64,000 nucleotides of DNA from Alphaproteobacteria bacterium (GCA_002869105.1 PKTP01000007.1:150001-214000); one strand, 5' to 3'; positions 19,847-29,462 are shown, counted from the first letter of the stretch. Translations and numbers: made by a program. The notes: generated by a model not told the origin, from the sequence alone.

Positions 19847-20791
19847 TTAAGAAAGGCTCTCATGACAAGGTTCCATGAGTCGAAGTTCACATCCTTGTGC
19901 TTCAAAATATTCGAAAAGACCCGTGCCGTCATTTTTCAAAAAATGCATCATGCCCGCAGCAATAAGGATGGGACTCTCTTCGGGTGTTTTTTCAAAAAGG
20001 CTAGGAAGTTTTTCAATCCATGATTTGTTTCTAAAACTAAGAAAAAAATCATCTTCTGGCTTAATCTCTGGGATTTCAATACCTAATTTTTGACCCAGCT
20101 CTTCATTAAGCTGAGGCACTGAATATGTTAAAAGATCTTGAGCTTCATATAAATCTTCAACGGCTTTGATCTGCTCTGGTAAAACCTTCTTCAAGCCTTT
20201 AAAAACGCCTGCATAGGTATCATAAGAAATCTTATTATCTTCACCCTTACGATTCATAAAATGATAGAGCGACCCCCACATAATCTTCTAGTGCCAGACT
20301 TTTTTCTTCGAACATATCTATCAGTTTATAGTCAAAAGCATCCTCTCCTTGATAACACTCCGCCGACATTAAGCCAAGTTTTACGAAAATCAAAAGAATA
20401 GGAGAGGCTAAGATTTGCTCCTTGCTCATCCCATCATACTCCTCAATGTATTGCTCAATCACTTCTTTAACAGCAGGTTGTTGGCAAAATTCAGTATATT
20501 TATCCTGATCTTCAGCTTCAAATTCCATAAGCTTAGCGATCCACTTTTCGTTTTCACTCTCCCCCCCTTCATGAAACAGATAACCATTTGCCTCTTGAAT
20601 CTCTGTTAAAAAATTTTGGGTATTTTTGGATAAGCTTTTAAATGCTTTATGGTGCATGGTGGGCAGCAAATAAATTCTCTACCAGCATAGGGAGAGTCTT
20701 CACTGGGAACAGCTTCATATACCTTTAACGTTGCGTTCATTTGAAACAGACAGATGAAAGCAAAAAATAGGGCGTTTAAATAAAGTTTCAT
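19847..20791 (-). pseudogene. TraB/GumN-like secreted protein, two frameshifts
   Basis: Start ATG at 20791 with AGGAA upstream; signal peptide MKLYLNALFFAFICLFQMNA. A duplicated GA (TCTCT at 20676-20680, plus strand) shifts the frame; past it the sequence reads GRIYLLPTMHHKAF, similar to the IYLLGTxH start of TraB/GumN proteins. A second shift at a G5 run (CCCCC 20273-20277) separates LALEDYVG from SLYHFMNRKGED. The end, LIAAGMMHFLKNDGTGLFEY, matches the family's C-terminal GxGH region. Removing GA and one G gives 313 aa. TraB/GumN proteins are presumed metal-dependent hydrolases; the Gly of the first motif is Pro here. The family call is fair, the lesions are clear. Confidence 0.72.
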
Positions 20792-20863
20792 TTTTTTATT
20801 CCTAAATTGTTTGATTAATAGATTGATATATAAGTGTTCATTATTTATTTTCAAGTAAAAGAT

Positions 20864-20893
20864 AAAAAAGAACCCGGATCAAGAATGATCCGG
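20864..20893 (-). terminator. Rho-independent terminator after the histidine kinase gene
   Basis: Inverted repeat CCGGATCA (20874-20881), loop of four, TGATCCGG (20886-20893). On the minus strand it is followed by GTTC and six T (20864-20869). It lies 84 bases past the kinase stop codon. Confidence 0.7.
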
Positions 20894-20976
20894 ATCAAGT
20901 TTAAGGGGATGTTTCACAACCAAAGTCATGAAACATGATGAACGTTAATTCATACGCTTTATTACTTAACGAATAT

Positions 20977-21657
20977 TTATTTTTTTAATTTAATTTCTAC
21001 GAAGAATTCGTTTTCTTTTTGAAGCGCAACGGTAAGCACTCCTTGATGCCGCTTGATGATTTCGGCCACGTGGGTGAGGCCTAATCCGAGATGCTCCCGC
21101 GATCGATTGATACTCACAAATGGATGGGTCAGGGTGTTTATAAGAGCGGGACTAAGACCCCCACAACTATTTTGAAAGGTGAGTATGATATCTTGATCGG
21201 TTTCTTGACAGCACACTTGCACATCAATGGTCTCTGAAGATGTGGCTTGTTGTGCATTTTTCAAAATCTCAAGGAACGCTCTGCTCAGCAGATGAGGATC
21301 GACATCGTGCTGAGGAAAGGTTCCTTGAAACTGAAGATTGACCTTGGGCTCATACGTCTGGTCCAGGGTATTCCAAGCCTTTTTGACAAGAGACTTCAGA
21401 CAGTGCCGTTGCTCGCTCAGCATTGCCTGTTCTAAATTAATCAAGTCAAGAAGGCCTTGGATGATGCCAGATAAACGCTCGGCATTGCTGCTGAGGGCAT
21501 CGGTATAATCGTGAAGCGTTGAGTTGTTAGACTGCTTGATCTGCTCGCTGAGCAAGGAAGAAACACAGACGAGATTGCGAAGGGGTTCACGCATGGTATG
21601 ATAAAGAACATGATTCAAGTGACCAGCGAGTTGCGGTTGAACGGGTTCTTGATGCAT
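20977..21657 (-). CDS. Cytosolic orphan histidine kinase
   Basis: 226 aa. A HisKA-type helix pair starts the protein, with candidate phospho-acceptor His20 in LYHTMREPLRNL. The HATPase domain follows: N box RAFLEILKNAQQA, a diverged GGLSPALINTL segment in the G1 position, and G2 box LGLGLTHVAEIIKRHQG. There is no sensor domain, no membrane segment and no response regulator gene nearby, so it must take its input from a partner or act as a phosphotransfer or scaffold protein. It resembles the core of cytosolic bacteriophytochrome-like kinases. The gene has its own terminator downstream. Confidence 0.85.
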   Translation of the reverse strand: MHQEPVQPQLAGHLNHVLYHTMREPLRNLVCVSSLLSEQIKQSNNSTLHDYTDALSSNAERLSGIIQGLLDLINLEQAMLSEQRHCLKSLVKKAWNTLDQTYEPKVNLQFQGTFPQHDVDPHLLSRAFLEILKNAQQATSSETIDVQVCCQETDQDIILTFQNSCGGLSPALINTLTHPFVSINRSREHLGLGLTHVAEIIKRHQGVLTVALQKENEFFVEIKLKK

Positions 21658-21764
21658 GACAATCCTTCATCTGTATTAATCTTAGTCTATTAAAGATTTG
21701 TTATGAATTACTATCCCGGAAAAATATGGGGGTTTAAAGAAATAGAGAAGAAAAACCGGGTGAT

Positions 21765-21793
21765 TTGATTTTATCAACAGGAAGAGGTAAAAT
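21765..21793 (+). promoter_or_regulatory. Sigma-70-type promoter for the Cys-rich gene
   Basis: TTGATT (21765-21770), 17-base spacer, TAAAAT (21788-21793), 37 bases before the ATG at 21830, which has GGGGAG at 21815-21820. Confidence 0.6.
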
Positions 21794-21829
21794 ACATTCA
21801 AGTAATAAAGTAATGGGGAGATCAAAGAA

Positions 21830-22093
21830 ATGGTGCAAATGTTAAAGTGTGTCGGTATGGTGGTTTTATTTCTTGCGCCGGTTGTGGGGCATGGTTCGTG
21901 TAATACGGTTAGCAGTCCCTGCACTGATCCAGGGGGCGTTAAGGGTATGTGCAAACAGCCCTGGAAAGGGGAAACTAATTGTGTAACCGACTGTTCTGAA
22001 GTACATATTGACCACGACTGCTATGATGTATACGGCGACATGGGAAAATGTACCGAAGGCGAAAAAGGTTCTTTTTGTGTAACAGCCCCATAA
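21830..22093 (+). CDS. Small secreted cysteine-rich protein (8 Cys)
   Basis: 87 aa. The N-terminus is a Sec signal (hydrophobic VGMVVLFLAPVVG, likely cleavage near residue 22). The mature ~65 residues have eight cysteines, enough for four disulfides, in a Gly/Asp/Lys-rich background. A promoter and a good Shine-Dalgarno support it as a real gene. It stops just before a composite repeat region. No homologue recognised; candidate exported toxin, inhibitor or surface protein. A second Cys-rich gene at 29463-29801 has a different cysteine pattern. Confidence 0.7.
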   Translation: MVQMLKCVGMVVLFLAPVVGHGSCNTVSSPCTDPGGVKGMCKQPWKGETNCVTDCSEVHIDHDCYDVYGDMGKCTEGEKGSFCVTAP

Positions 22094-22097
22094 ATTC

Positions 22098-22334
22098 GCC
22101 CTCCTAAGGCGCGCATTTCTTCCCCCGTCATCCTGAGGAACGCAGTGACGTGAGGATCTAATGAATAAAGAAAAAGATTGCCACAGTCGTTTCACTCCTT
22201 CGCAATGACGTAGAAGAGGATTGCCACGTTGGGGCTACGGCCTCGCCTCGCAATGACAAATAGGACGCCCTCCTAAGGCGCGCACTTATCTCCCCGTCAT
22301 CCTGAGGAGTGACAAAGTCACGACGTGAGGATCT
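22098..22334. repeat. Composite palindromic repeat cluster, copy 1
   Basis: Order: linker (CCTCCTAAGGCGCGCA), unit R1 (22126-22159: CGTCATCCTGAGGA then ACGTGAGGATCT-type end), unit R2 (22176-22210: GATTGCCACAGTCG to CGCAATGACG), unit R3 (22219-22260: GATTGCCACGTTGGGGCTAC to CGCAATGACAAA), a second linker, and R1 again (22295-22334). R2 and R3 can form ATTGC/GCAAT hairpins. The same order recurs at 24771-24980. The rest of the 22094-22461 gap holds only a GC-rich inverted repeat near 22375-22392 and the ribosome binding site of the next gene. Confidence 0.9.
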
Positions 22335-22461
22335 AATAATGCAGGGCAGATTTTGGTAACTTAAGGCGGAAACACGCCGCGCACGGCGCGGTTGCCCTTT
22401 AAGCTATTGCCGTTTCTGAGATCATGATATATGCTTTTTTTAATCTAAAGGGGAGCATCTT

Positions 22462-23640
22462 ATGAAAAAGTTTTTATTATTGGTTCTGTGCCCATATCTA
22501 TATGGAAATGCCTCTAACCATGTTTTAACCAACCACTTTAGAAGCCCCCATCATGGTCATACGATCTGTCACCCTGAATATGAAAATTGTAAAGACCAAG
22601 CAAAGCAAGAAACCTTAACCCTCACGTCTGGTGTTGTCAGTATGGGCACAAAAAACGTTGGTCCCCTGTTTTATAGTGGAGGTATTCAAGCTGAAAATTT
22701 CATGGGGACTGATGAAAAAATCCACTTCAACGCGTTAAAATCAATTGATAATAATTCTAAAGAGCATTTATCTTTTGATTACGAGCAGCCTTTTTTTAAG
22801 GGGCCCTTCCAACTTGTGATGGGCGCCTTTTCAGATAAATTTCATCACATCGGCAAGGATTTCAAAGCCCGTGATCTTCATATTATTAAACAAAACTTTA
22901 AACTTGGACTGACTTATTTGTTTGCTAACGAATCTGAAAAAAAGATCCGATCCGAGCTGGCGCTAGAAATGACCAATACAAAAAATGAAATTCGATCCTT
23001 GAGATCAAAAAGACAAGACCGGGTGCGAAAAATTGTTATCACCAATACTTATGAAGGTATCGATAGTTGGTATGGCAAAAATTTAATTGATTTTAAATTA
23101 AAGCACGGGATGCCGGAATTAGGAGGATCAAAGGATAGAGAGCAAACAAGAGTACAAAGAGATAGCCATACGCGTTTTTGGATTGGAAATATAACGCTTC
23201 AGCGCTTGCAAAAGTTGCCTTACGGCATGAATGCCGGCGTTACTTTTGTAGGGCAAGTTGCCGATCGCCGCGTTGCCTTTTCAGAACTCATGAAACCTAA
23301 AACACCTCTTTTTTGGTCCTTTTATCCAGATATCTTTTTTTTAGGGGATAGTGGATATGAATATAAACTGAAACTTGGGTATGAAATGCAGTCCAAGGGA
23401 CTATTGAAGAAGTCTGAACTTTATGGATTTTTTTCATACTTTGACTTAAGAAAAAGAAGAAAGCCATCAGGCATCTCAAATAAACTTCATGCTAGCAGTA
23501 CTCATTTAGGTTTCAGAGGGCAACTTTCTGAATACGCCGACTTTTTTGCTGAGCTCGTCATTCCAACCAAGAAACAGTTACAAAATGAAAAAATGGTCAA
23601 AAAAGACATTTTTGGTCTAAATTTTAAGGTGAAATTATGA
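22462..23640 (+). CDS. Outer membrane beta-barrel protein, Omp85/ShlB-like, without POTRA domain
   Basis: 392 aa, ATG preceded by AAAGGGGAGC. A signal peptide (residues ~1-18) is followed by a short His/Cys-containing segment and then alternating amphipathic strands to the end. Residues ~70-155 follow the first strands of Omp85-type barrels: SGGIQAENFMGTDEKIHF, HLSFDYEQPFF, KLGLTYLF. No POTRA domain is present before the barrel, unlike BamA, TamA or TpsB. The stop overlaps the start of a patatin phospholipase gene (ATGA), so the two are translationally coupled. A transport partner for the patatin is the obvious hypothesis. The barrel call is good; the superfamily call is moderate. Confidence 0.65.
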   Translation: MKKFLLLVLCPYLYGNASNHVLTNHFRSPHHGHTICHPEYENCKDQAKQETLTLTSGVVSMGTKNVGPLFYSGGIQAENFMGTDEKIHFNALKSIDNNSKEHLSFDYEQPFFKGPFQLVMGAFSDKFHHIGKDFKARDLHIIKQNFKLGLTYLFANESEKKIRSELALEMTNTKNEIRSLRSKRQDRVRKIVITNTYEGIDSWYGKNLIDFKLKHGMPELGGSKDREQTRVQRDSHTRFWIGNITLQRLQKLPYGMNAGVTFVGQVADRRVAFSELMKPKTPLFWSFYPDIFFLGDSGYEYKLKLGYEMQSKGLLKKSELYGFFSYFDLRKRRKPSGISNKLHASSTHLGFRGQLSEYADFFAELVIPTKKQLQNEKMVKKDIFGLNFKVKL

Positions 23641-24710
23641 AAAAGACCCTTCTCTTTCTAATATCTGTTTTAAGCTTTTCCACTTTTTCAGAGATAAATC
23701 GGCCGCCCATAAATATTTTAAGCATCGATGGGGGTGGTGTTCGTGGTGTGGGTTCAATAACCCTGCTTGAGGAAATCATGGAAGAAGCAGGCATTACTTT
23801 TGATGATGCCTTCGATATGGTGGGCGGTGTTTCAGCAGGCGGCATTATAAGTTTAATGCTGACAATGCCCAAAAAAGAGGGGTGGGAAAAGCGATCCCCT
23901 AAAGAACAGATGCAGATGATCAATGATAAATTCACAAAAGCAAGTGTAGATTTAATGGGCTCTGATTTTTGGGGCGGTGTTTTAAATAAACTCCGTCTTG
24001 TTTATTACGGGTATCGATTTAGTGAAAAAAATCGCATAGAGGTGGCCGATAAAATTTTTGGTGATGCCTCTCTTAAAGATGCCTCCAAGCCAGTCGTCCT
24101 TTTATCGGTTTTAAATACCCCCGGGCATTATGCGCCTTTTACTTTCAAAAGCTTTCCAACCGAATCAGAGAAGTTTGAAAATTTTTACATGAAAGATGTT
24201 GCGCGGGCAACGTCTGCAGCGCCCACCTATTTTTCTTTAGCTTTCATCAAGAGCATGGGCATGCAAGAGGCTCAGCCATATCCCTTAATTGATGGCACGC
24301 TTTCTTCTAGTAGTGCGTCTCTCCTTCTTTATCTCTATGCAAGTGAGCTTTTTCCAGGCCATAAGATCAACATTATTTCTCTTGGTACCGGGTCTGCGGT
24401 TGAGCAAAAATCCATGAAAAAAAACATCCCCCTTAACAAAATTATTTCTGAAGTTTTGCAAATGGTTACCCTCAGTTCCATACCGAGAATTCATGAAACC
24501 CTTCTCCATATAGATCACTTGGTTCATAACTTTTCTTATTACCGCATCAACTTTAAAGTTCATGAACACAAGCTCCTGCATGAAATTTTTAATGTGGATA
24601 ATATTGAGGCGTTAAAAAAAGAGGCAAGAGCATATGCGCATACCCCAAAGGCGCGTGCAAAAATCAAAGAAGAAATTGCGCAGCTTTTGAGATCGTCCAG
24701 AGGGCTCTAA
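23637..24710 (+). CDS. Secreted patatin-like phospholipase
   Basis: 357 aa with its own Sec signal (MKKTLLFLISVLSFSTFS). The patatin domain starts at once: oxyanion motif DGGGVRG (31-37), nucleophile elbow GVSAG with Ser66, the conserved ARATSAAPTYF (189-199) and the catalytic Asp in DGT (Asp219). All Ser/Asp dyad elements are intact, so it should be an active lipid acyl hydrolase. Exported patatins of intracellular bacteria act on host or vacuole membranes; that role is inferred. Coupled by a 4-base overlap to the barrel gene upstream. Confidence 0.92.
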   Translation: MKKTLLFLISVLSFSTFSEINRPPINILSIDGGGVRGVGSITLLEEIMEEAGITFDDAFDMVGGVSAGGIISLMLTMPKKEGWEKRSPKEQMQMINDKFTKASVDLMGSDFWGGVLNKLRLVYYGYRFSEKNRIEVADKIFGDASLKDASKPVVLLSVLNTPGHYAPFTFKSFPTESEKFENFYMKDVARATSAAPTYFSLAFIKSMGMQEAQPYPLIDGTLSSSSASLLLYLYASELFPGHKINIISLGTGSAVEQKSMKKNIPLNKIISEVLQMVTLSSIPRIHETLLHIDHLVHNFSYYRINFKVHEHKLLHEIFNVDNIEALKKEARAYAHTPKARAKIKEEIAQLLRSSRGL

Positions 24711-24724
24711 AATGAGACCGATAG

Positions 24725-24980
24725 GATTCTCACGCGCCATTCTGTCGCTCAGAATGACAAAAAAAACACCCGTCATCCTGAGGAGAAACATTGTTTCGAC
24801 GTGAGGATCTAGAGAGATTGCCACAGTCGTTTCACTCCTTCGCAATGACGTAGAAGAGGAAGGAGATTGCCACGTTGGGGCTACGGCCCCGCCTCGCAAT
24901 GACAAATAGGACGACCCCCTGAAGAGCACACTTATCTCCCCGTCATCCTGAGGAATGGCGCAGCCATGACGTGAGGATCT
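24725..24980. repeat. Composite palindromic repeat cluster, copy 2
   Basis: A degenerate R1 in reverse orientation (24725-24758) is followed by R1 (24771-24810), R2 (24816-24850), R3 (24865-24906), a diverged linker and R1 (24941-24980). From 24771 onward it matches the cluster at 22098-22334 in order and orientation, differing mainly in the R1 loops and the linker. The two clusters are therefore direct repeats on either side of the barrel-patatin pair. The cluster fills the 24711-25003 gap. Confidence 0.9.
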
Positions 24981-25003
24981 GATTGATACCAAAACGGCAA
25001 TTC

Positions 25004-27046
25004 TTAGCTTTTCTCGATCGATCCAAACTGAAAACAGCACTGCATGACAGACCGCAGAAGCTGCAAAAGGGATCGGCGATTGGCAGCAATTTTGGCATCA
25101 GGATCATTCACCAAAACACCTTCAAAAAACGCATTCAAGGGATCATAAAGAGCCTCAAACTGACCCAAAACAGCTTCAAACTGGCCTGTTTTGACCAAAT
25201 CCGGCACTGTTTTTTCCAAGGCCTGAACCACCTTACACAAGGCGGTTTCAATGGAATGTTGGAACACATCTTCTGCAACAGGGTCCCTTTCCTGAGCTTC
25301 TCCTAAAATGCGATCCACCCGATCAAAAGCCATCACCAAATTGTGCCCCTGCGGGGTTTTTAACACGGCTGTCAGAACCTGGCAGGCCTGCACAGCCCGG
25401 GCAAAATCCAAACTCTCCACAAACCAAGAGCTCCGCAGCGTTGCGTCAATCACATCATGGGCATACGTTTCTTTTAAATAGTAACGGAACCGATCCAGGA
25501 TAAACTGCCGCAATTGTTGGCTGTACACCGCATAGTCGATTTTTTCATCGCTCACCACCGATAGATAATTTGTTTGAATGAGTCTTTCAACGTCCATCTT
25601 TATGCCATGATCAACACACAAACGAATGATTCCCAATGCCGCCCGGCGCAACGCATAGGGGTCTTTTGAGCTGGTCGGCTGAATGCCCACAGCAAAGAAA
25701 CTGGTCAAGGTATCCAAGCGCTCAATCAAGGCCAACTGCGCTGCCGTTTTGTCGGTTTGACCCTGGTCTTGGTAGTGCTGCCGCACCGCTTGGCATACCT
25801 CTGAATCATATCCATGATGGGCCAAATAATAACCGCCCATCACCCCTTGCAGTTCCGGAAATTCTGCCACCATCTGCGAGGCCAAATCAGCTTTGGCATA
25901 GCGGCACGCCTGTTTCAACGCGTCGTTTGCGTCATCTAGCTGGGCGGCCATTTTTTCAAAGCGCTCCAGGCGCTGATAGACAGTCCCTAACTTCTCATGA
26001 AAGGTTTGGGCTTTTAATTTTTCATTCCAGGCATCCAAGCTCGCTTTTTGATCAGCGCGCCAGAAGAACTGAGCATCTTGAAGGCGCGCCTGAAGAACCG
26101 CTTCATTTCCCGCAATAATGGCGTCAACCCCGGCTTCAGGATCAATATTAGCGGTAAAAACAAAAGCATGGCTCAAGGCCCCCTGCGTATCATAAAGAGG
26201 GGTATAATATTGATGCGTCCACATCGAGGTGGTTAAAACTTCAACAGGCATTTGCAGGAAGTCTTTGGCAAAATGACCCACACATACCACTGGCCACTCC
26301 ACCAAGCCAGCCACTTGCTTGGCTTGTGCCTGTGCGGTCTCTGGCAAAACCAATTCTCTATCGCTGGCTTTTTCCTGATAACCGGCCTGAATTTTTTCCG
26401 CCCGCTCTTCTGCTCGGAGAATCACAAAACGATCTCGCAACGCTTGGTTGTATTGCGCCCAGGTTTGCACCTCAAAAGCATCTGGTGCCATAAAGCGATG
26501 GCCATATGACACCCGCCCAACCGTCACTCCAGGATGGGGCGCTGGCACCGGCAATATCTCACCGTCAAACAACGCCACCAATGTATGAATAGGCCGCACC
26601 CAGCTAAAGTCAGAAGATCCCCACCGCATGGATTTGGGCCAGCGATAGCTTTGCAAAAAGCGGCTGATCAACGCGGCCAAAATCTCCCCGGTAGCCTGTC
26701 CCTTTTGCGTAAGGGCTGCAAAGTAAAACACACCCTTTTTATCCAAGTCCCGCTGGTCAAGCTGATCCAAAGACAATTGGACACTCTCTAGAAATCCGTC
26801 AATGGCTTTTTGGGGTGCATTCACCGCGGGGCCTTTACGTTCCAACACCTCATCCGCTTGTGTGGCTGGCAAGCCTTGAATTGAAATCGCCAATCGACGC
26901 GGCGTCACAGCTGTTTCCACACGCTCAAAGCTCAGGTTTTTTTCGGCCAGGCCGTTCTCAAAGTGGTCTTTCAGAGCCTGACAGGCGGCTTGTTGCATCC
27001 GCGCTGGGATTTCTTCCGAAAAGATTTCAAACAAAAAATCGCTCAT
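25004..27046 (-). CDS. glyS: Glycyl-tRNA synthetase beta subunit
   Basis: 680 aa from ATG 27046; a frame extension to 27091 exists, but the family start [17 protein letters not shown] is at 27046 and overlaps the glyQ stop as ATGA. Beta subunit of the bacterial alpha2beta2 enzyme, providing the HD-like and tRNA-binding domains. Seen: [45 protein letters not shown] segment ([14 protein letters not shown]) and the C-terminal anticodon-binding region. No interruption. Length typical. Confidence 0.97.
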   Translation of the reverse strand: MSDFLFEIFSEEIPARMQQAACQALKDHFENGLAEKNLSFERVETAVTPRRLAISIQGLPATQADEVLERKGPAVNAPQKAIDGFLESVQLSLDQLDQRDLDKKGVFYFAALTQKGQATGEILAALISRFLQSYRWPKSMRWGSSDFSWVRPIHTLVALFDGEILPVPAPHPGVTVGRVSYGHRFMAPDAFEVQTWAQYNQALRDRFVILRAEERAEKIQAGYQEKASDRELVLPETAQAQAKQVAGLVEWPVVCVGHFAKDFLQMPVEVLTTSMWTHQYYTPLYDTQGALSHAFVFTANIDPEAGVDAIIAGNEAVLQARLQDAQFFWRADQKASLDAWNEKLKAQTFHEKLGTVYQRLERFEKMAAQLDDANDALKQACRYAKADLASQMVAEFPELQGVMGGYYLAHHGYDSEVCQAVRQHYQDQGQTDKTAAQLALIERLDTLTSFFAVGIQPTSSKDPYALRRAALGIIRLCVDHGIKMDVERLIQTNYLSVVSDEKIDYAVYSQQLRQFILDRFRYYLKETYAHDVIDATLRSSWFVESLDFARAVQACQVLTAVLKTPQGHNLVMAFDRVDRILGEAQERDPVAEDVFQHSIETALCKVVQALEKTVPDLVKTGQFEAVLGQFEALYDPLNAFFEGVLVNDPDAKIAANRRSLLQLLRSVMQCCFQFGSIEKS

Positions 27047-27921
27047 GCCCCTTTTCCTGACTCCCGTTGTTCTCGCCACAGAGAGCAGCACGCTTTGGCC
27101 ATGGCGCGCACCCGCCCAATGTATGCCGCGCGATCGGTCACGCTGATGGCCCCCCGGGCATCAAGCAAGTTAAAGGCATGGCTGGCTTTCATACAAAAAT
27201 CATACGCCGGCAAGGGCAAAGCATGGTCCACCAATTTTGCGCACTGCTGTTCATAGTGCTTAAACTGATCCATCAAAACCGGCACATCGGCATGTTCAAA
27301 ATTATAGGCGGATTGCTGTTTTTCATTTTCATAAAACACATCCCCCCACGTGATTTGATCCGCCCCGGTTTGACCATTCCAGTTAAGATCAAACGCGCTT
27401 TTTTTATTCTGCAAAACCAAGGCCAGGCGCTCTAATCCATAGGTCAACTCCAAGGAAACCGGTTCACATTTCAAGCCGCCCATTTGTTGGAAATAGGTGA
27501 ATTGAGAAATCTCAGCGCCATTGCCCCATACTTCCCAACCCAAGCCACTGGCGCCGAGTGTGGGGCTCTCCCAGTCATCCTCAACAAACCGAACGTCATT
27601 GGCCTTCAAATCAAAGCCCATGGCTTTTAAACTATCGAGGTACAGCGCTTGGGCATTGATGGGGCAGGGTTTAATGATGACCTGAAATTGGTAATAGTGT
27701 TGGAATCGATTGGGATTTTGGCCATATCGGCCATCGGTTGGCCGCCGGCATGGCTGCACATACGCCGCCTTCCAGGGGTGAGGATCCACGGACCGCAGCG
27801 TTGTCGCGGGATGAAACGTGCCTGCCCCCACTTCCATATCATAGGGTTGTAAAATCGCACAGCCTTGCTTGGCCCAAAACATCTGCAGATTCAGAATCAT
27901 ATTTTGAAAGGCTGTTTCCAT
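27043..27921 (-). CDS. glyQ: Glycyl-tRNA synthetase alpha subunit
   Basis: 292 aa class II catalytic subunit. Family segments visible: [69 protein letters not shown] and [19 protein letters not shown]. Upstream gene of glyS, with a 4-base overlap; together they form the tetrameric enzyme that charges tRNA-Gly. Confidence 0.98.
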   Translation of the reverse strand: METAFQNMILNLQMFWAKQGCAILQPYDMEVGAGTFHPATTLRSVDPHPWKAAYVQPCRRPTDGRYGQNPNRFQHYYQFQVIIKPCPINAQALYLDSLKAMGFDLKANDVRFVEDDWESPTLGASGLGWEVWGNGAEISQFTYFQQMGGLKCEPVSLELTYGLERLALVLQNKKSAFDLNWNGQTGADQITWGDVFYENEKQQSAYNFEHADVPVLMDQFKHYEQQCAKLVDHALPLPAYDFCMKASHAFNLLDARGAISVTDRAAYIGRVRAMAKACCSLWREQRESGKGA

Positions 27922-27968
27922 GGCGACTGCTTTTTATTGTCCTTACTAGTCTATAGCACAGGCCCCAA

Positions 27969-29144
27969 TTAGAAAGAACCGAAAAAGTAAAGCGGAATCA
28001 ACACCAGCGCTGCTGCAATCATAAAAAGAGAGAGCGCATGATCGCCTATTGAAAGGGTATTCTGACGCCGTATGCGTTGAACCTGAAGAATGGCATTGGG
28101 TACCAACACCGCAATAAAGACCAGAGCCACTCCGGCAAATTCTAAAGCCTGAACAAACAACTGATCATCATAGAGCATCACCGCCATTGGTGGCACAAAT
28201 GTGCACGCCCCCACCAGTAATGAGGGAGCGGCTCGCTGATCCGTTTTCAGCATATCTCTAAAATAATCACTAAGCCCCAAACCAACGCCAATAAAGGAAG
28301 TCAACACTGCAAACAACGCAAAGAGATTGAGCCCAATTTCAATCCAAATAATCCCCGTCTTTTGGCCCAAGAACTTAATCATCGTTGCCATATCTCTCAA
28401 CGCTGCGGGCTCTGATTTTGTCAATTCTAAGCACAGCGCAATCCAGAAACAATACAGCACCACGGATAAAAACGTCCCCCAAAAGAACGCTTTGCGCAGC
28501 GCCGCACCCTGGCCATTATTGTACGTGATCAGGCTGGGAATGCTGCCATGAAACCCAAAGGAAGCAATATAAAGCAATAAAACTGCCACGGATTGGCCCA
28601 CACCCTGTAACCCCGTCAAAGGCCGGTCAAAAGACGCCAGAAACGCGCGCGCTTCAATCATTTGGATCAGCGGCACAGCCACCACCACAAATACTGCCAG
28701 CTTCACCAAAAATAACAGCCGGTTGGCATAATCCGTGAAGCCGGTATGCCAGAGAATCACGCCGCCAAACCCGGCAAAAATCAACATCCCAATGCCTTTG
28801 GCCGGATAGCCCGTGAACTGATGCAATAGCTGACTGGCCCCCGAGGCATACGCAGCCAACAACGCATAAAACAACCACAGCATTGCAATTGCCATCACCA
28901 CAGCACCGGGGCGACCAAAACCATCAACCACCAACGTATGAAAAGTGGCGTGTTCTGGGTGCGGCTTCATGGCTTTTAAAATGATGTAAGCATTGGCCAG
29001 CATAAACAGCCAAGCCACCGCCATAAATATCAGGCCCCGCGGCAGCCCAATTTCAGCTGTTTTCAGGGGGAGCGCCAACATACTGGCACCAATGGTTGTT
29101 CCGGCCACAATTAAAATTGTGCCAATATACTTATTCCAAGTCAT
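27969..29144 (-). CDS. Aromatic amino acid permease (HAAAP family, TyrP/Mtr-like)
   Basis: 391 aa, about 11 membrane helices. The N-terminus GTILIVAGTTIGASMLALPL is the HAAAP/APC signature with an unwound Gly-rich first helix; SFGFHGSIPSLITYNNGQ is the second conserved segment. These proteins import tyrosine, tryptophan or phenylalanine with protons. Which of the three cannot be read from the sequence. Single gene, same strand as glyQS. Confidence 0.85.
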   Translation of the reverse strand: MTWNKYIGTILIVAGTTIGASMLALPLKTAEIGLPRGLIFMAVAWLFMLANAYIILKAMKPHPEHATFHTLVVDGFGRPGAVVMAIAMLWLFYALLAAYASGASQLLHQFTGYPAKGIGMLIFAGFGGVILWHTGFTDYANRLLFLVKLAVFVVVAVPLIQMIEARAFLASFDRPLTGLQGVGQSVAVLLLYIASFGFHGSIPSLITYNNGQGAALRKAFFWGTFLSVVLYCFWIALCLELTKSEPAALRDMATMIKFLGQKTGIIWIEIGLNLFALFAVLTSFIGVGLGLSDYFRDMLKTDQRAAPSLLVGACTFVPPMAVMLYDDQLFVQALEFAGVALVFIAVLVPNAILQVQRIRRQNTLSIGDHALSLFMIAAALVLIPLYFFGSF

Positions 29145-29251
29145 ATATTCTGTTTTACGAAGAATCTGTCAAAGACGCAAGGAGGATCACACAATTTTTT
29201 TTTAGTCTGTCATTCCTGTGCAAGTCAGGTAGTTCGATCATAAAAAACACA

Positions 29252-29421
29252 CGTCATCCTGAGGAGGGCAGCGACGTGAGGATCTCATGAATAAAGGAGA
29301 TTGCCACGTTGGGGCTACGCCCCGTCTCGCAATGACAAACAGGGACGTCGTTGCGAAGGAAGGAAACTGTTAGAAGATAATCGTCATTCTGAGGAGGCGT
29401 TTTACGCCGCCATGAAAATCT
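29252..29421. repeat. Palindromic repeat cluster, copy 3 (partial)
   Basis: R1 (29252-29285), R3 (29299-29339), a degenerate R2 in reverse orientation (about 29345-29372) and a degenerate R1 (29382-29421). These account for most of the 318-base gap 29145-29462; the rest (29145-29251) shows only an AT-rich promoter-like stretch for the permease gene. Confidence 0.82.
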
Positions 29422-29462
29422 CATTACGAATTCCAAAAGATCTTCACACGCCTCCCACTTGA

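Noticed and set aside
21682..21954. 90-codon minus-strand frame
   Set aside because: Antisense to the promoter and start of the 8-Cys gene; no start signal and low-complexity hydrophobic translation.
22098..22334. CRISPR array
   Set aside because: Units are few, of different types, with no uniform spacer length and no cas genes; they are palindromic intergenic repeats.
24612..25040. 142-codon frame on the minus strand
   Set aside because: It runs through the repeat cluster and the antisense of the patatin 3' end; no ribosome binding site and repeat-derived sequence.
26534..26791. Antisense frames inside glyS, sucA, gyrB and valS
   Set aside because: Long shadow frames are expected opposite conserved genes; none has start signals or recognisable motifs.
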